Source: Pedobacter punctiformis
GTDB lineage: Bacteria > Bacteroidota > Bacteroidia > Sphingobacteriales > Sphingobacteriaceae
DNA length: 64,000 nucleotides
Assembly: GCF_027213715.1 (NCBI RefSeq)
Contig: NZ_JAPWGM010000001.1
Span: forward strand, 1 to 64,000
Reading direction: 5' to 3'
The notes under the pieces were generated by a model. The model saw only the letters and a program-made list of their open reading frames with translations. It was not told the DNA's origin and searched no databases. Within the stretch, counting starts at the first letter, position 1, and the number at the start of each line of letters is the position of its first letter. The position numbers and the translations under genes are program-made. Shown one piece after another: positions 43,849-55,039 of the stretch.

Positions 43849-46800
43849 ATGTCTAAAATAGTAGCTTTACAAACGGATCCTACTGCTGATGGAAGTGTGG
43901 TTGTAGTTCCTTCAACTCAGGTAACTTTGAACGGGTTGCCTATTGCTACACAAGGAAGTAATTTAATTTACAAAGGTAGCCCCACCGATCAGCCATTAGA
44001 ATTTGTATCAGGAATTTTAATAAATAATAAACCATTGACTTTTGTAGGTGCAAAAACTTCTGCTGGATCAACTATTTTGACAGCTAACCAAACAACCGCT
44101 ACAATAGAGGCGGCGGATGGAGCTGGAGAAGGAACTGAAGAAGAGCCTAAGGAAGTATCAAAAAGAGTAGAGCTAAGAAGTAAGTATCCGATGCTACAAG
44201 TATATGAGCTCGCAAAAGAAAGTGCGAAAAGTACTTTTTACCTCTTGATTTCTTCATTCTTCCACGGAGAGATTCCAATGATAGCTTACGGAAATCTTTA
44301 TGATGCGCTTATGGATGATAAAGACGCTATGATGCCACCTATTAAAGTATTGAGTAGTGGACTTTCAGGTGGAGACAGAGCTAAATATATCAAAGAAAAA
44401 AAATGGATAGAAGTACGTGAAGATACTGTTTTAAAAGCTGTTGAAGGTAAAAAAAATGAAAAACAAGAGGCTAGAGCTGAACTTTTAAAATCACTTTTAG
44501 AAGAGTATGGGCATTTTTTAGATGATGTTCTCAGAAATAAGTTTTCAACAGTTGGAAAAGATACTCAAAGAGATGAAGGTGCTGTGTTTTCATATTATTA
44601 TACCAATTATAAGATAAAAGATAAAAAAATTGATTTTGCTGTTGCTGTTGTAGATGGTGCTGAAAAAAAGCTTGTTATAGATTTACGAGACATACAACAG
44701 GATCTGGCAGAAACTATCCAGAGAGCAGACAAAGATTTTCAAGACGAATTTGGAGAGTTCTTTAAGGCGGGAAAAGGTGATATGAAGATGAAGCATTGCG
44801 GGCATTTCGATTTTGAAGCCAACATGTTTGAAAAAACGGGAATGGATAAATATTGGCTTAATTGGATGTACCTCGGAAATTATATGCGGGATATGAGCCA
44901 GATGATTGTTCCCACAGTTACCGATTTCTCAGATGAAGAAGACGCCAAACTGGATGCTATGGATAAGAGGATAAGGGATGAATCTTATAGTTGGGCAGAT
45001 GCTATAAAACCAACTCGTAAAACATGGACAAAGATTATCGAAGTATTGGCAGCAAGCCATACGATGACAGAGATCAGAGGAGATCAGGCAGAAGGATTGC
45101 CTGACAAAGCAAAAAAACTTTTTGAAGCCAAAGATCAAACAGCAAGTAAAGGTAACCCAATAGTCGATTTTGCCAAAGATAAAGCAGTTGATATTGGAAT
45201 GAAGGCTTTCCAGCTCTCTTTAGATTACGTAAGTTTTATTAAGCATTTTGAAGGTTTCAATCAAGAAGAGCTGGGAGTGTACAGACCAGAAGAACATATT
45301 GACAATCCTATTTATGCCGTTACTCTTGATGATCTTAACAATGAGGGATTTTATTGCCCTCCGGATGACATAAACTCGGAAGAGGTGAAAAAAGATCCGA
45401 GGATAGATGAAGGCTTAGGAATGAGCAAGCACATTCATTTTACAGAAAATCATGTAAAAATTCAAAATGCAAAAGGATTTGGCACAAAGTATGAAGGAGG
45501 GAAACTTCCCACTGCTACCGAATGTATGAAACAAAGATTCATATCTGGAGTTAATAAATACAAAAATGCATCAAATCCTCACGCTCAAGGGATGGGAATT
45601 CGGGATATTGGTGCTGGGTTGCACATTCTCGAAGATTATTTTGCCCATACCAATTTTTGTGAAATTTTGTTGATAAAACATGGGATTTCGGTGCATCCAT
45701 GGGTAGATTTCTCATCTCCAGAATTATCAAGTCATAAAGGTGTTGGTAGGTTTAAACTTGATTCTAAAAAATATAAAGGCGCTACCAAAGAAGAAAGAAA
45801 AGAACCACAAAAACTCGATCCGAGCATTAATAATAGTTATTGGGATATTGTTGAATTATATAATGACCTGAAAGAAAAAGGCAATATTACATTATTGCCT
45901 TCTTTTTGGGTAGATGGTTTTTACTTTACCTATCAGCCAAAAGGCGGAAATAAAAAATTGTATCTTGTTTCGCATTCACGTGTTCCAAATGTAAATCAAG
46001 TAGGTGATCCTTTATCTTTGAACTGTTCAGAAGAAAGAAAAAAATTTGTTTATTCTTGTACAGGGTTGAGCATTTCTGAGATAGACCAGTATTCTTTTCT
46101 TACTAACAATGAAGTTCCCTATGTTGCCAATATCCCTGTAGTATCTGGTTATTTTTCCGGGGAAGATACGGCGCATTCTTTAATAGATGCTGCAGAAGGT
46201 TTGTTTAAACAGACCGAGATCAACCTCAAGACCATTGCAATGTACGAGGATGCCAAATACAGCAAAATGCTAAAACTGGTAGATATGCTCGCTTTTTATG
46301 TGCTTTCCGACCTTATGCTTACGCAGAAAGAAAAAGAAAAAAATGCAAAAGATACGGGGCTTGACTACTCAAAAATACTGGAAGGATACACTACATTTAT
46401 AGAAGTACGAGGTATTGTGGTGGGTGTTATAGAAAGAGCAAAAGGTGGCGGAGGCTGGTTGCTTACAGCGGTGGTTTGGCTCATAGAAAGTATGGTAAAT
46501 GCACTCTATGCAGCTATTATGAATCTAGTAAAATCGGTGGTAATCAGTATGCTGGAAGTGGTTAATAACATTATCCTTTATAAACAAAACCTACAGATAG
46601 GAAGAAACGTAGGTATAGACCCAAGCCACACCCAGCTGGCAAAAGACGAGTTTGAACACCCGCTGCACACTTTAGCATCTGATCTTGCCTGCGAAGCAGT
46701 TTTTGGAGTGGGGAGAATTATTAGAGATTTAGTTATAGATAAAGGTAAGCCAGTAAAAATAACAGGAATGGATTTATATAATGAAGCAATAAAATATATG

Positions 46801-47688
46801 CAGCATCCGGCATACTGCGATTGGGCAGATGCAATCGCTGTAAAATGGATACAGGAAAACCCAAACAAGATAGAAGAGCGGCACGCAAAAGATGCCGCAT
46901 TCCACATTGCTACCGAAACGGGAAAATGGATCAAGCGTACAGTAGAGGAAATGGAAGCTGAGCTACGTAAATCAATCAATATAATAACTGAGTGGATAAA
47001 AGACCTTAGGGAAAAATTCGAAGAACTGAAAGAGCTTATTGCAAAATTTCTGAATGAAGTGGAACGTTACTTCCAGATGACCAAAAGAGAGCTAAAAAAA
47101 GCGATCGATGAAATAGGAGAAGAGATCGACAAAAAGATGAGGCAGTACCGGAAAGGGCTGAAAGAGCTGCAGGAGGAGGGAGAAAAATGGATGAAAAAGG
47201 TTTGGGAAAATGGGTTAGGCGCAATTACACCAGAAGAGCGTATAGAGTTCAATATATGGGCAAAAAGAGTGGAACTGAAAACACAGGAAATTCTTGCAGA
47301 GATGAGGAACGAACACTCATCTCTGGAGCAAGGCGATGTGGGAAATATAGAACAAGAGGTTCTTGCCTATCACCATTCCGTAATACAGTCTAAAAAAGAA
47401 TACCTGAATGATGAAACCGATTTTGCAGGAAAGCTGTACCAATATTGTTTTTATGATACCAAAGATGAACAATATAAAAAATTTGGCATCCTGATGGATA
47501 ATTATTATAAGGTTTTGGAAGTCGAAACCAATACAGAAAGAATATATTTGGCAAAAAGTGCCAAAGATCATCTGGCAAGAGCCAACGATTCTTCAAGATA
47601 TTCACTGTTGTTTGAAGATAATGATACAGGCTTATCTATGGATAATAGTCTGTACAAAAAACCTAAAAAGAAAGGATGGTTCGGTTAA
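43849..47688 (+). CDS. PAAR-like/HET-C domain T6SS effector (1279 aa)
   Basis: Residues 1-90 form a PAAR-like spike tip (VPSTQVTLNGLPIATQGSN, VSGILINNKPLTFVGAKTSA). The central part carries the signature blocks of the HET-C family (zinc-dependent phospholipase C-like fold): HCGHFDFEANMFEKTGM at 316-332, YLGNYMRDMSQ at 341-351, and AGLHILEDYFAHTNFCE at 589-605, with putative metal or catalytic residues H316, H319, D321, H592, E595, D596 and H600. A hydrophobic stretch follows (WLLTAVVWLIESMVNALYAA), then a long charged coiled coil (about 1045-1140). It begins 1 base after vgrG and is followed by a lipoprotein. Likely an antibacterial membrane-damaging toxin; the substrate is inferred. Confidence 0.85.
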   Translation: MSKIVALQTDPTADGSVVVVPSTQVTLNGLPIATQGSNLIYKGSPTDQPLEFVSGILINNKPLTFVGAKTSAGSTILTANQTTATIEAADGAGEGTEEEPKEVSKRVELRSKYPMLQVYELAKESAKSTFYLLISSFFHGEIPMIAYGNLYDALMDDKDAMMPPIKVLSSGLSGGDRAKYIKEKKWIEVREDTVLKAVEGKKNEKQEARAELLKSLLEEYGHFLDDVLRNKFSTVGKDTQRDEGAVFSYYYTNYKIKDKKIDFAVAVVDGAEKKLVIDLRDIQQDLAETIQRADKDFQDEFGEFFKAGKGDMKMKHCGHFDFEANMFEKTGMDKYWLNWMYLGNYMRDMSQMIVPTVTDFSDEEDAKLDAMDKRIRDESYSWADAIKPTRKTWTKIIEVLAASHTMTEIRGDQAEGLPDKAKKLFEAKDQTASKGNPIVDFAKDKAVDIGMKAFQLSLDYVSFIKHFEGFNQEELGVYRPEEHIDNPIYAVTLDDLNNEGFYCPPDDINSEEVKKDPRIDEGLGMSKHIHFTENHVKIQNAKGFGTKYEGGKLPTATECMKQRFISGVNKYKNASNPHAQGMGIRDIGAGLHILEDYFAHTNFCEILLIKHGISVHPWVDFSSPELSSHKGVGRFKLDSKKYKGATKEERKEPQKLDPSINNSYWDIVELYNDLKEKGNITLLPSFWVDGFYFTYQPKGGNKKLYLVSHSRVPNVNQVGDPLSLNCSEERKKFVYSCTGLSISEIDQYSFLTNNEVPYVANIPVVSGYFSGEDTAHSLIDAAEGLFKQTEINLKTIAMYEDAKYSKMLKLVDMLAFYVLSDLMLTQKEKEKNAKDTGLDYSKILEGYTTFIEVRGIVVGVIERAKGGGGWLLTAVVWLIESMVNALYAAIMNLVKSVVISMLEVVNNIILYKQNLQIGRNVGIDPSHTQLAKDEFEHPLHTLASDLACEAVFGVGRIIRDLVIDKGKPVKITGMDLYNEAIKYMQHPAYCDWADAIAVKWIQENPNKIEERHAKDAAFHIATETGKWIKRTVEEMEAELRKSINIITEWIKDLREKFEELKELIAKFLNEVERYFQMTKRELKKAIDEIGEEIDKKMRQYRKGLKELQEEGEKWMKKVWENGLGAITPEERIEFNIWAKRVELKTQEILAEMRNEHSSLEQGDVGNIEQEVLAYHHSVIQSKKEYLNDETDFAGKLYQYCFYDTKDEQYKKFGILMDNYYKVLEVETNTERIYLAKSAKDHLARANDSSRYSLLFEDNDTGLSMDNSLYKKPKKKGWFG

Positions 47689-47705
47689 AAATCATAAAAA
47701 AATAT

Positions 47706-48506
47706 ATGAAATATTTAAAATTATTATTGCTCTTATTAATGGCAGTCTCCTGCAACGGACAAGAAAAAAAGGAAAACCTTAAAAATGAATCAAAATCCCA
47801 CGATCCAGCTGCACAGTTATATGCTAAGCAGAAAGACCGTTTTGAAATTAAAGGATATAAGTTATATTTTAATGATCAATTATTGAAATCAGATACTGTA
47901 AAAAGTGTTTTTAAAATTTTAGGACAGCCTAAATATCCTGATGAAATCTATTACACTGATAAACCTTTGAGTTTAATGCTTAGATATGTTGTTAAAAAAG
48001 ATAAGGATGGTCATCGATTATTTATCAATAAAAAAGATAATAAAGTTTATAGTTTAACTGAATTATCAAATATGGATGAATATAATAATTATGGTAATGA
48101 CATTTATATGTATGATAAACAAGGAGACACATTAAAAATTATAAGAAAATACAGGATTCATTTTCAAAAATACACTCCAAGATCTATAGCAGATGCACAA
48201 GATTCTATGCTAATACAAATCCCACCTGTAGAAAGTTCTGTGAAAGTAAACGGTTTTCTTATCGATAAAAACACGACAATTGAGGAACTGAAGCAAAAGC
48301 TAAAACCAACCATAAAAAATGCAGATTTTTTCGTATTAAGAGGCAACACCGTTTCCACGTGGTATTACGGGACAGAAAACGATGAGACTTTAGATAAATT
48401 CGATCCAAGAATCAATACAAAATTCAACAGTTATATCCGCATAGATTATGTTTACATTGATGATAAACTGAATGCCATAGATTACTATTATGATATTTTG
48501 GAGTAA
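47706..48506 (+). CDS. Probable immunity lipoprotein for the HET-C effector (266 aa)
   Basis: I take the ATG at 47706, because it gives a perfect lipoprotein signal (MKYLKLLLLLLMAVSC, lipobox MAVSC); an ATG 30 bases upstream would overlap the effector gene and spoil the signal. The mature part has two blocks that recur in the decayed copies downstream: FEIKGYKLYFNDQLL...VKSVFKILGQPKYPDEIYYTDKPLSL and IPPVESSVKVNGFLIDKNTTIEELKQKL. The position right behind the effector, the envelope location (expected for protection against a periplasmic or membrane-acting toxin) and the presence of related fragments support an immunity role. The biochemical mechanism is unknown. Confidence 0.75.
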   Translation: MKYLKLLLLLLMAVSCNGQEKKENLKNESKSHDPAAQLYAKQKDRFEIKGYKLYFNDQLLKSDTVKSVFKILGQPKYPDEIYYTDKPLSLMLRYVVKKDKDGHRLFINKKDNKVYSLTELSNMDEYNNYGNDIYMYDKQGDTLKIIRKYRIHFQKYTPRSIADAQDSMLIQIPPVESSVKVNGFLIDKNTTIEELKQKLKPTIKNADFFVLRGNTVSTWYYGTENDETLDKFDPRINTKFNSYIRIDYVYIDDKLNAIDYYYDILE

Positions 48507-48511
48507 CATTT

Positions 48512-48616
48512 ATGAAATATTTAAAATTATTATTGCTCTTATTAATGGCAGTCTCATGTAGTGGGCAGAAAAAAAATTCGGCGGTTCTTGTTTACCAATA
48601 TCTATTAAAATGCTGA
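48512..48616 (+). pseudogene. Duplicated lipoprotein signal peptide, truncated (34 codons)
   Basis: From the ATG at 48512 the first 44 bases are identical to the start of the intact immunity gene at 47706 and encode the same signal MKYLKLLLLLLMAVSC. The frame then diverges (SGQKKNSAVLVYQ) and stops at 48616 without the immunity body. It is the 5-prime relic of a second immunity gene, 5 bases after the stop of the first. Confidence 0.8.
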
Positions 48617-48707
48617 CAGACTCTTCAAAAGAGGTATAAGGAGTTTAAAAATTTGATGAGGGGCATTATTAATAAAGGGGAAAAACCTCAAAAAAGTACA
48701 AATACAA

Positions 48708-49238
48708 ATGGAAGAATACTACCAGCATTTAAAAAAATTACAGCAAATTATTCAGGAAAAAATAGATTCAAAATTAGAATATGCAGAAGATAAGCTGAAT
48801 TTTAATATTGCCGCTAACAATTTTACTGCTGAGATAAACAAACTGTTAAATGAAGTGGCAGATCAAAGTAATATTATAGAACAATCTGTTAATATTGAGG
48901 GACAACTTAGTGCCTATTATCGCCAAAATATAAAAAAACAACGTTTCGAAATGGATAACAAAAGTCCTTTCGATGATAACAAAAAGATACAGCTATGCAG
49001 GCCTACCTTAAACAGCAGCACCACTTTGAGTTTAAAAACTATAAAATATACTACAGCGGGCAATTGGTTAAAAACAGGCTCCATTAAAAATATTTACAAA
49101 ATATTTGGAAAGCCTCAATATCAGGAACCTGATTTTGTATATACTGATAAGCCTTTGAGTTTAAATGTTCGCTTAATAGCAAAAATAAAGAAAGAAAAGC
49201 ACTTTTTTTATATGACGGAAAGAGTATCCATTTTCTGA
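48708..49238 (+). pseudogene. Composite frame: orphan coiled-coil module joined to part of a decayed immunity gene (176 codons)
   Basis: The first 95 or so residues (MEEYYQHLKKLQQIIQEKID, SKLEYAEDKLNFNIAANNF) are helical, probably coiled coil, and unrelated to the immunity protein. The frame then passes, out of register, over the start of an immunity body and picks up its correct frame at NWLKTGSIKNIYKIFGKPQY, which parallels VKSVFKILGQPKYP of the intact protein, up to LIAKIKKEKHFFY. It looks like a relic C-terminal tip of another effector followed by its immunity gene, now scrambled. It could be annotated as a hypothetical protein, but I do not think it is a functional unit. Confidence 0.6.
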
Positions 49239-49715
49239 TAGTAAAGGATTAATAAAAGAAAACTGGTCTTTATATAAAAAAGGTGGTAAGGATATATACC
49301 TAAGGGAAAAAGATGGGGTACCGAAAGCAATTGTAGACACTTTCGCATTCAAATGGCTCAGCAGGAAAAAACCGCAATTTACGGCGAGGCCGATTCGCTT
49401 GACAAAAAATTAATGTCTATACCACCTCTAAACGGTTATGTACTCATTAATGGTGTTTTGGTAAACAAAAACATGGGCATGCAGGAATTAAGAAACAGGC
49501 TTGCCAAAATAAAAAATGCAGAGGTATTTTTGATGATGAATGAACCTATAATTATTTTCGAACCGGAAAAAGGACATTCTTTTACTGAATACGATCCCAA
49601 AATAGACCCAACAGACGACTACATTAAATTAAGTTTTGGCTGTAAAAGAAATAAAACTTCGAAAGAGGTAATAGGCATTTACTATATAGATTATTTCTAT
49701 TCAATTAAACAATAA
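48986..49715 (+). pseudogene. Second immunity-gene copy, broken by frameshifts
   Basis: Homology to the intact immunity protein runs through three changes of frame: DTAMQAYLKQQHHFEFKNYK (from 48986), GSIKNIYKIFGKPQYQEPDF (from about 49078, other frame), YPFSDSKGLIKENW with GKDIYLREKDGVPKAIVDTF (about 49229-49370, third frame), and LMSIPPLNGYVLINGVLVNK (49353-49715 frame). The order of blocks is exactly that of the intact gene, so this is one decayed copy without its own signal peptide. Confidence 0.8.
49353..49715 (+). pseudogene. Open 3-prime part of the broken immunity copy (120 codons)
   Basis: This is the longest intact remnant of the second copy. IPPLNGYVLINGVLVNKNMG and YDPKIDPTDDYIKLSFG correspond to IPPVESSVKVNGFLIDKNTT and FDPRINTKFNSYIRIDY of the intact immunity protein, and both end in a tyrosine-rich tail (IGIYYIDYFYSIKQ). 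It has no signal peptide. It may be called as a separate hypothetical gene, but it is part of the pseudogene spanning 48986-49715. Confidence 0.7.
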
Positions 49716-49862
49716 TACCATGGCCAAAAAAGTAGTGTTGCGCAATCCATTTATGAACCAACTTTAAAAAATAATTTTTTAACACTATGTTGTTTGCAAA
49801 TAACCACCTACCATGCACAGCCAGCTCATACCAGCCAATTAAAGATACAAATGTACAAGGGG

Positions 49863-49994
49863 GGTACTGCCATGCAGGCTTACGTTAAACAACAGCATTG
49901 TTTTGAGTTTAAAAATTATAAAATGTATTACAATGGGTTTGTTAAAGCAAATTCCATAAAGAAAAACCAAGAGCTCTTATTGATTATAAAATAA
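49863..49994 (+). pseudogene. Third immunity-gene fragment
   Basis: Within a 66-codon frame starting at 49794, the part GTAMQAYVKQQHCFEFKNYK, MYYNGFVKANSIK closely parallels DTAMQAYLKQQHHFEFKNYK, IYYSGQLVKN of the second copy. The frame ends at 49994 soon after, and no further immunity sequence follows before the convergent thioesterase gene. It is a 3-prime truncated third copy. The 26 codons before it show no homology that I can see. Confidence 0.75.
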
Positions 49995-50046
49995 TTTTAA
50001 ATAGAACCAAAGGACTCCAACCATTTCCACTTATTGTAACAAACAA

Positions 50047-50067
50047 AACCTTAAACTATATAAGGTT
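50047..50067 (-). terminator. Weak hairpin at the end of the thioesterase gene
   Basis: AACCTTA (50047-50053) and TAAGGTT (50061-50067) form a 7-base stem that overlaps the last codons of the minus-strand thioesterase gene. It is followed on that strand by TTGTTTG. The T-run is imperfect, so activity is uncertain. Confidence 0.4.
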
Positions 50068-50527
50068 TCATTTCTTCATCAATATCCTTACGCAGATCCA
50101 TAAGTTTAATAGCATAACGATGCATCGCAACTTCTTTTTCTGTTTTGGGCTTAAATGCCGGGATTGATTTGGGTTGTCCGTCATCATCCACAGCTACAAA
50201 AACAATAATACAGTGGGTGTTTTTAACAAAATCTGTTTGCCCAACAGGTTTCGAAAAGGCATCAACTGCAATATGCATGCTGGTTTTGCCCGTATAAATA
50301 ATACGGGCCTCCATTTTAACCAGATGACCAATATGAACGGGATGAAAAAAGCGAATGCCCCCAACATATACGGTAACGCAGTAAGACTGACTCCATTGTA
50401 ATGCACAGGCAAATGCAGCCTGATCAATCCACTTCATCATCATTCCCCCATGCACTTTGCCACCATAATTAACATCTGATGGCTCGCTTAGAAACTGAAG
50501 TTCGATATGATTTTTAATTCTGGACAT
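50051..50527 (-). CDS. Hotdog-fold acyl-CoA thioesterase (158 aa)
   Basis: It belongs to the YciA/BACH-type acyl-CoA thioesterases. It shows the hotdog helix and its preceding motif (YGGKVHGGMMMKWIDQAAFACA), the strand VTVYVGGIRFFHPVHIG, and the following strand VKMEARIIYTGKTSMHI. The length is normal for a single hotdog domain. It hydrolyses acyl-CoA to free acid and CoA in the cytoplasm. Its start lies 8 bases after the stop of the GH97 gene, so the two are co-transcribed, although no functional link is obvious. Confidence 0.9.
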   Translation of the reverse strand: MSRIKNHIELQFLSEPSDVNYGGKVHGGMMMKWIDQAAFACALQWSQSYCVTVYVGGIRFFHPVHIGHLVKMEARIIYTGKTSMHIAVDAFSKPVGQTDFVKNTHCIIVFVAVDDDGQPKSIPAFKPKTEKEVAMHRYAIKLMDLRKDIDEEMKPYIV

Positions 50528-50535
50528 CGTTCTAT

Positions 50536-52692
<2,157 letters not shown>

Positions 52693-52731
52693 TTATAGTT
52701 CATTTTAAATTCAGCAATACTTTTTTCGGTT

Positions 52732-53982
52732 TTAATCTAAAAGCAAGGTGTCATCATCGTCGGTTAAGCTCAGTTGAATGCTGTCACTTCCAGCAATACC
52801 TTCTATAGATCCACGAATGTGTGTAGCATTTAACAACACCTTTTCCAATTGTTTTTCGCGGGCTTTCCATAAGCGTTCCATAGCATCACGTTCACGCTGG
52901 ATGGATAATTTCATACTCATAAAACCTTCACGAATGGCTTTCCATTGTTCTGAAAATTCAATACCTGTTAGATAATCGTATAACATATGCATTTTCTCCC
53001 CTCGATTTTCCTGCGATTTTACCGCACCTGCCAATCTTAAAATCCCTTCACGCAATACATAAGCCACTGCATTGACTTCTTCGAAAGAACAAATCCATAC
53101 GCCATCTCTCTGTCCGAAACAATCCATTCCTTTTGGGTAACACTGACTTACAATTACGGCAACATCAATACCCATACTTCGCATGTCTTTCTTCAGCTTT
53201 TCAATCCAATCGCCTCCAAAATCTTTAGTTCGTTTGCTTTCATAGATAATTTTACCACACTCTTGTCCAAACTGGTTGCGTACCACCTGTACACAGTCTG
53301 CCCCACGAACACCTTTACCCACCTCTTCTATTAAATCAAAAGGATAATTACTCCGCAGCAATTCTTCCAGAATTAATTCCTGCACCTCACCCTGCAATTG
53401 CATACTCCCCTGCTCTGCCCTACGCTTCATTTCTTCTGCCAGCTTTTTCTGGTCATCAAGCTGCTTTTCCAATTCCTTTAAACGAAGCTGATGTTCAGTA
53501 TCTTTAATGCTATTTTTCTCTGCTTCCTGCTTACGGATTTGTTCAACCAATTCATTGCGTTGTTCCTGCATTTTACGTTGAAAAGCCAGTTCCATTTCTT
53601 CTTCTTTAACTTTTAAGCTTTCTTCTCTGCGTAAAAATTCAATTTCCTTTTCATGGGCCAGTTTTAACTTTTCAGCATTATCTTTAGCATTCCCCTCCAG
53701 CATTTGCAATTTGGTTTCAAAGTCTGCAGCAATGGTTTTTCGTAAATTTTCTTCGAGGTTATCTTTTAATTTCGTTTTTTCTTCTGCCAGTTTCAGTTCA
53801 AAAGATTTTAACTGCTGCTGTTTTTCAGCATCAAGAGTGGCCAGTTTACGCTGAAATTCTTCATCCTTTTGCTTTGTGAAGATGACCATTTTCTCTCTCA
53901 GCTCTTTCTTATAATCTTCGGCCATTGCTTCTTCCATAGGAAAAACATGGGCACAGTTAGGACATTTTATTTCAGTTGGCAT
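52732..53982 (-). CDS. DUF2130 protein: zinc ribbon, coiled coil, nuclease-like domain (416 aa)
   Basis: The N-terminus IKCPNCAHVFPMEEAM has a CxxC knuckle. Residues about 20-200 are a long charged coiled coil. The C-terminal half has the DUF2130 core (LQGEVQELILEELLRSNYPFDLIEEV), with GKIIYESKRTKDFGGDWIEKL, which looks like the E-x-K strand of a PD-(D/E)xK nuclease fold, and DVAVIVSQCYPKGMDCF. A DNA-related role is suggested by the fold, but the function is not known. No phage or restriction genes are adjacent. It stands alone between GH97 and the CDGSH gene. Confidence 0.9.
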   Translation of the reverse strand: MPTEIKCPNCAHVFPMEEAMAEDYKKELREKMVIFTKQKDEEFQRKLATLDAEKQQQLKSFELKLAEEKTKLKDNLEENLRKTIAADFETKLQMLEGNAKDNAEKLKLAHEKEIEFLRREESLKVKEEEMELAFQRKMQEQRNELVEQIRKQEAEKNSIKDTEHQLRLKELEKQLDDQKKLAEEMKRRAEQGSMQLQGEVQELILEELLRSNYPFDLIEEVGKGVRGADCVQVVRNQFGQECGKIIYESKRTKDFGGDWIEKLKKDMRSMGIDVAVIVSQCYPKGMDCFGQRDGVWICSFEEVNAVAYVLREGILRLAGAVKSQENRGEKMHMLYDYLTGIEFSEQWKAIREGFMSMKLSIQRERDAMERLWKAREKQLEKVLLNATHIRGSIEGIAGSDSIQLSLTDDDDTLLLD

Positions 53983-54096
53983 GTATAATAATTTTTAGCT
54001 CAGCGATTGCAGGGCTATACAAAGATATTAAAGCTTTTTAATTGATGAGCATTACCGAGTTAAGAAGTCATTTCTTACACAGATTAGACTTATTTT

Positions 54097-54531
54097 TCAC
54101 CCCTTAAAGCCAATTTTCACGTGGCTGCCATCACAATAAGGTTTATTATTTGAAGCCCCGCAACGACAAAAAGCTGTTACTTTATTTTTATGTGTTTTAT
54201 TTCCATCCGAATCCTTAACCACCAGATTCCCATAAACCATTAAAGGCCCGTTTGGCAGGGTTTCTACTATATTTTCTGTTGTGGTTTCTACCGGTTTCTG
54301 TTCTTCATCATTGTAGTAAAAACTCAAGGCACCGGACGGACATTTTTTAACATGCTCCACAATTTTTTCAGTTATGGCATTTTCCGGTTTAATCCATGGA
54401 CGTACTTTAGGATTAAAAACCTCAGGCAAACCCGTATTATTATTCCAGCACAAAGTACTGTGAATGCAAATCGTTGGTTTCCAAACAATGGTTACTTCAC
54501 CATTTGTATATTTCTTGGTTATATCTTTCAT
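54097..54531 (-). CDS. Fe-S protein: YjdI-type 4Fe-4S domain plus CDGSH 2Fe-2S domain (144 aa)
   Basis: Residues about 1-75 form the divergent 4Fe-4S mono-cluster domain (ICIHSTLCW, PWIKPENA, VKKCPSGALSFYY). Residues about 115-140 form a CDGSH iron-sulfur motif (CRCGASNNKPYCDGSH), all ligands present (three Cys, one His). Such fusions are thought to be electron-transfer or redox-sensing proteins. The start codon overlaps the stop of the osmC gene by 4 bases, so the two proteins are probably made together in an oxidative-stress unit. Confidence 0.92.
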   Translation of the reverse strand: MKDITKKYTNGEVTIVWKPTICIHSTLCWNNNTGLPEVFNPKVRPWIKPENAITEKIVEHVKKCPSGALSFYYNDEEQKPVETTTENIVETLPNGPLMVYGNLVVKDSDGNKTHKNKVTAFCRCGASNNKPYCDGSHVKIGFKG

Positions 54532-54908
54532 AAAACTTTAGATTTGATCAGACTACCAAAACTTAATATTTTACTTACCGGACACTTTGCAGCTATATCC
54601 TCTAAACGTTGTTTCTGATCCTCAGTCAAGCCTCCAATACAAACAATCTCTTCAACAAATACATTTTCTCCATTTTCGATTTCAGCAGTCACCGTTACAT
54701 CTATTTTTTCTACCGGCCACTGTTTTCTGTCTGCATACATCCTTAAAGTAATCGCTACACAAGAGGCTAATGAGGCCATTAACAAGCCCTTTGGGGCAAA
54801 TCCTTTGTGTGTACCGCCTAATTCTAAAGGCTCGTCTACCATAACTTCATGAGATCCGTTTGTAACCGAGCATGCGTAGTGCTCTTTATGTATTGTTGCT
54901 TTAACCAT
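54528..54908 (-). CDS. OsmC/Ohr family protein (126 aa)
   Basis: A small peroxidase-fold protein with the OsmC core: GTHKGFAPKGLLMASLASCVAITLRMYADRK carries the first redox cysteine, and IAAKCPVSKIL the second. It is likely a thiol-dependent hydroperoxide reductase or a sulfur-handling homologue; the subfamily cannot be told from motifs alone. It is the first gene of a two-gene unit with the CDGSH protein (4-base overlap). Confidence 0.9.
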   Translation of the reverse strand: MVKATIHKEHYACSVTNGSHEVMVDEPLELGGTHKGFAPKGLLMASLASCVAITLRMYADRKQWPVEKIDVTVTAEIENGENVFVEEIVCIGGLTEDQKQRLEDIAAKCPVSKILSFGSLIKSKVL

Positions 54909-55039
54909 TTATTCCATTTTGTTAGTTTTTAAATTTAAGCATATCTATTCTTTATTACGAATTGAAACATTTTAAATAACACAGAGTGAATTAATAAAAA
55001 CTTTATGATCAGCCATTTGTTCATTTAGAAAAACCTGCT

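Noticed and set aside
23813..47688. The whole T6SS locus as an integrative conjugative element
   Set aside because: No integrase, relaxase, att repeats or transfer genes are visible in the window; the nearby tRNA-Arg is more than 7 kb from the locus end and shows no duplicated 3-prime end that I could find.
47676..47705. Earlier start for the immunity lipoprotein at 47676
   Set aside because: It would overlap the effector gene and place ten extra residues before a perfect lipoprotein signal that begins at 47706.
49721..49766. A 14-codon frame (MAKKVVLRNPFMNQL) between immunity fragments
   Set aside because: Too short and without context; probably part of decayed sequence.
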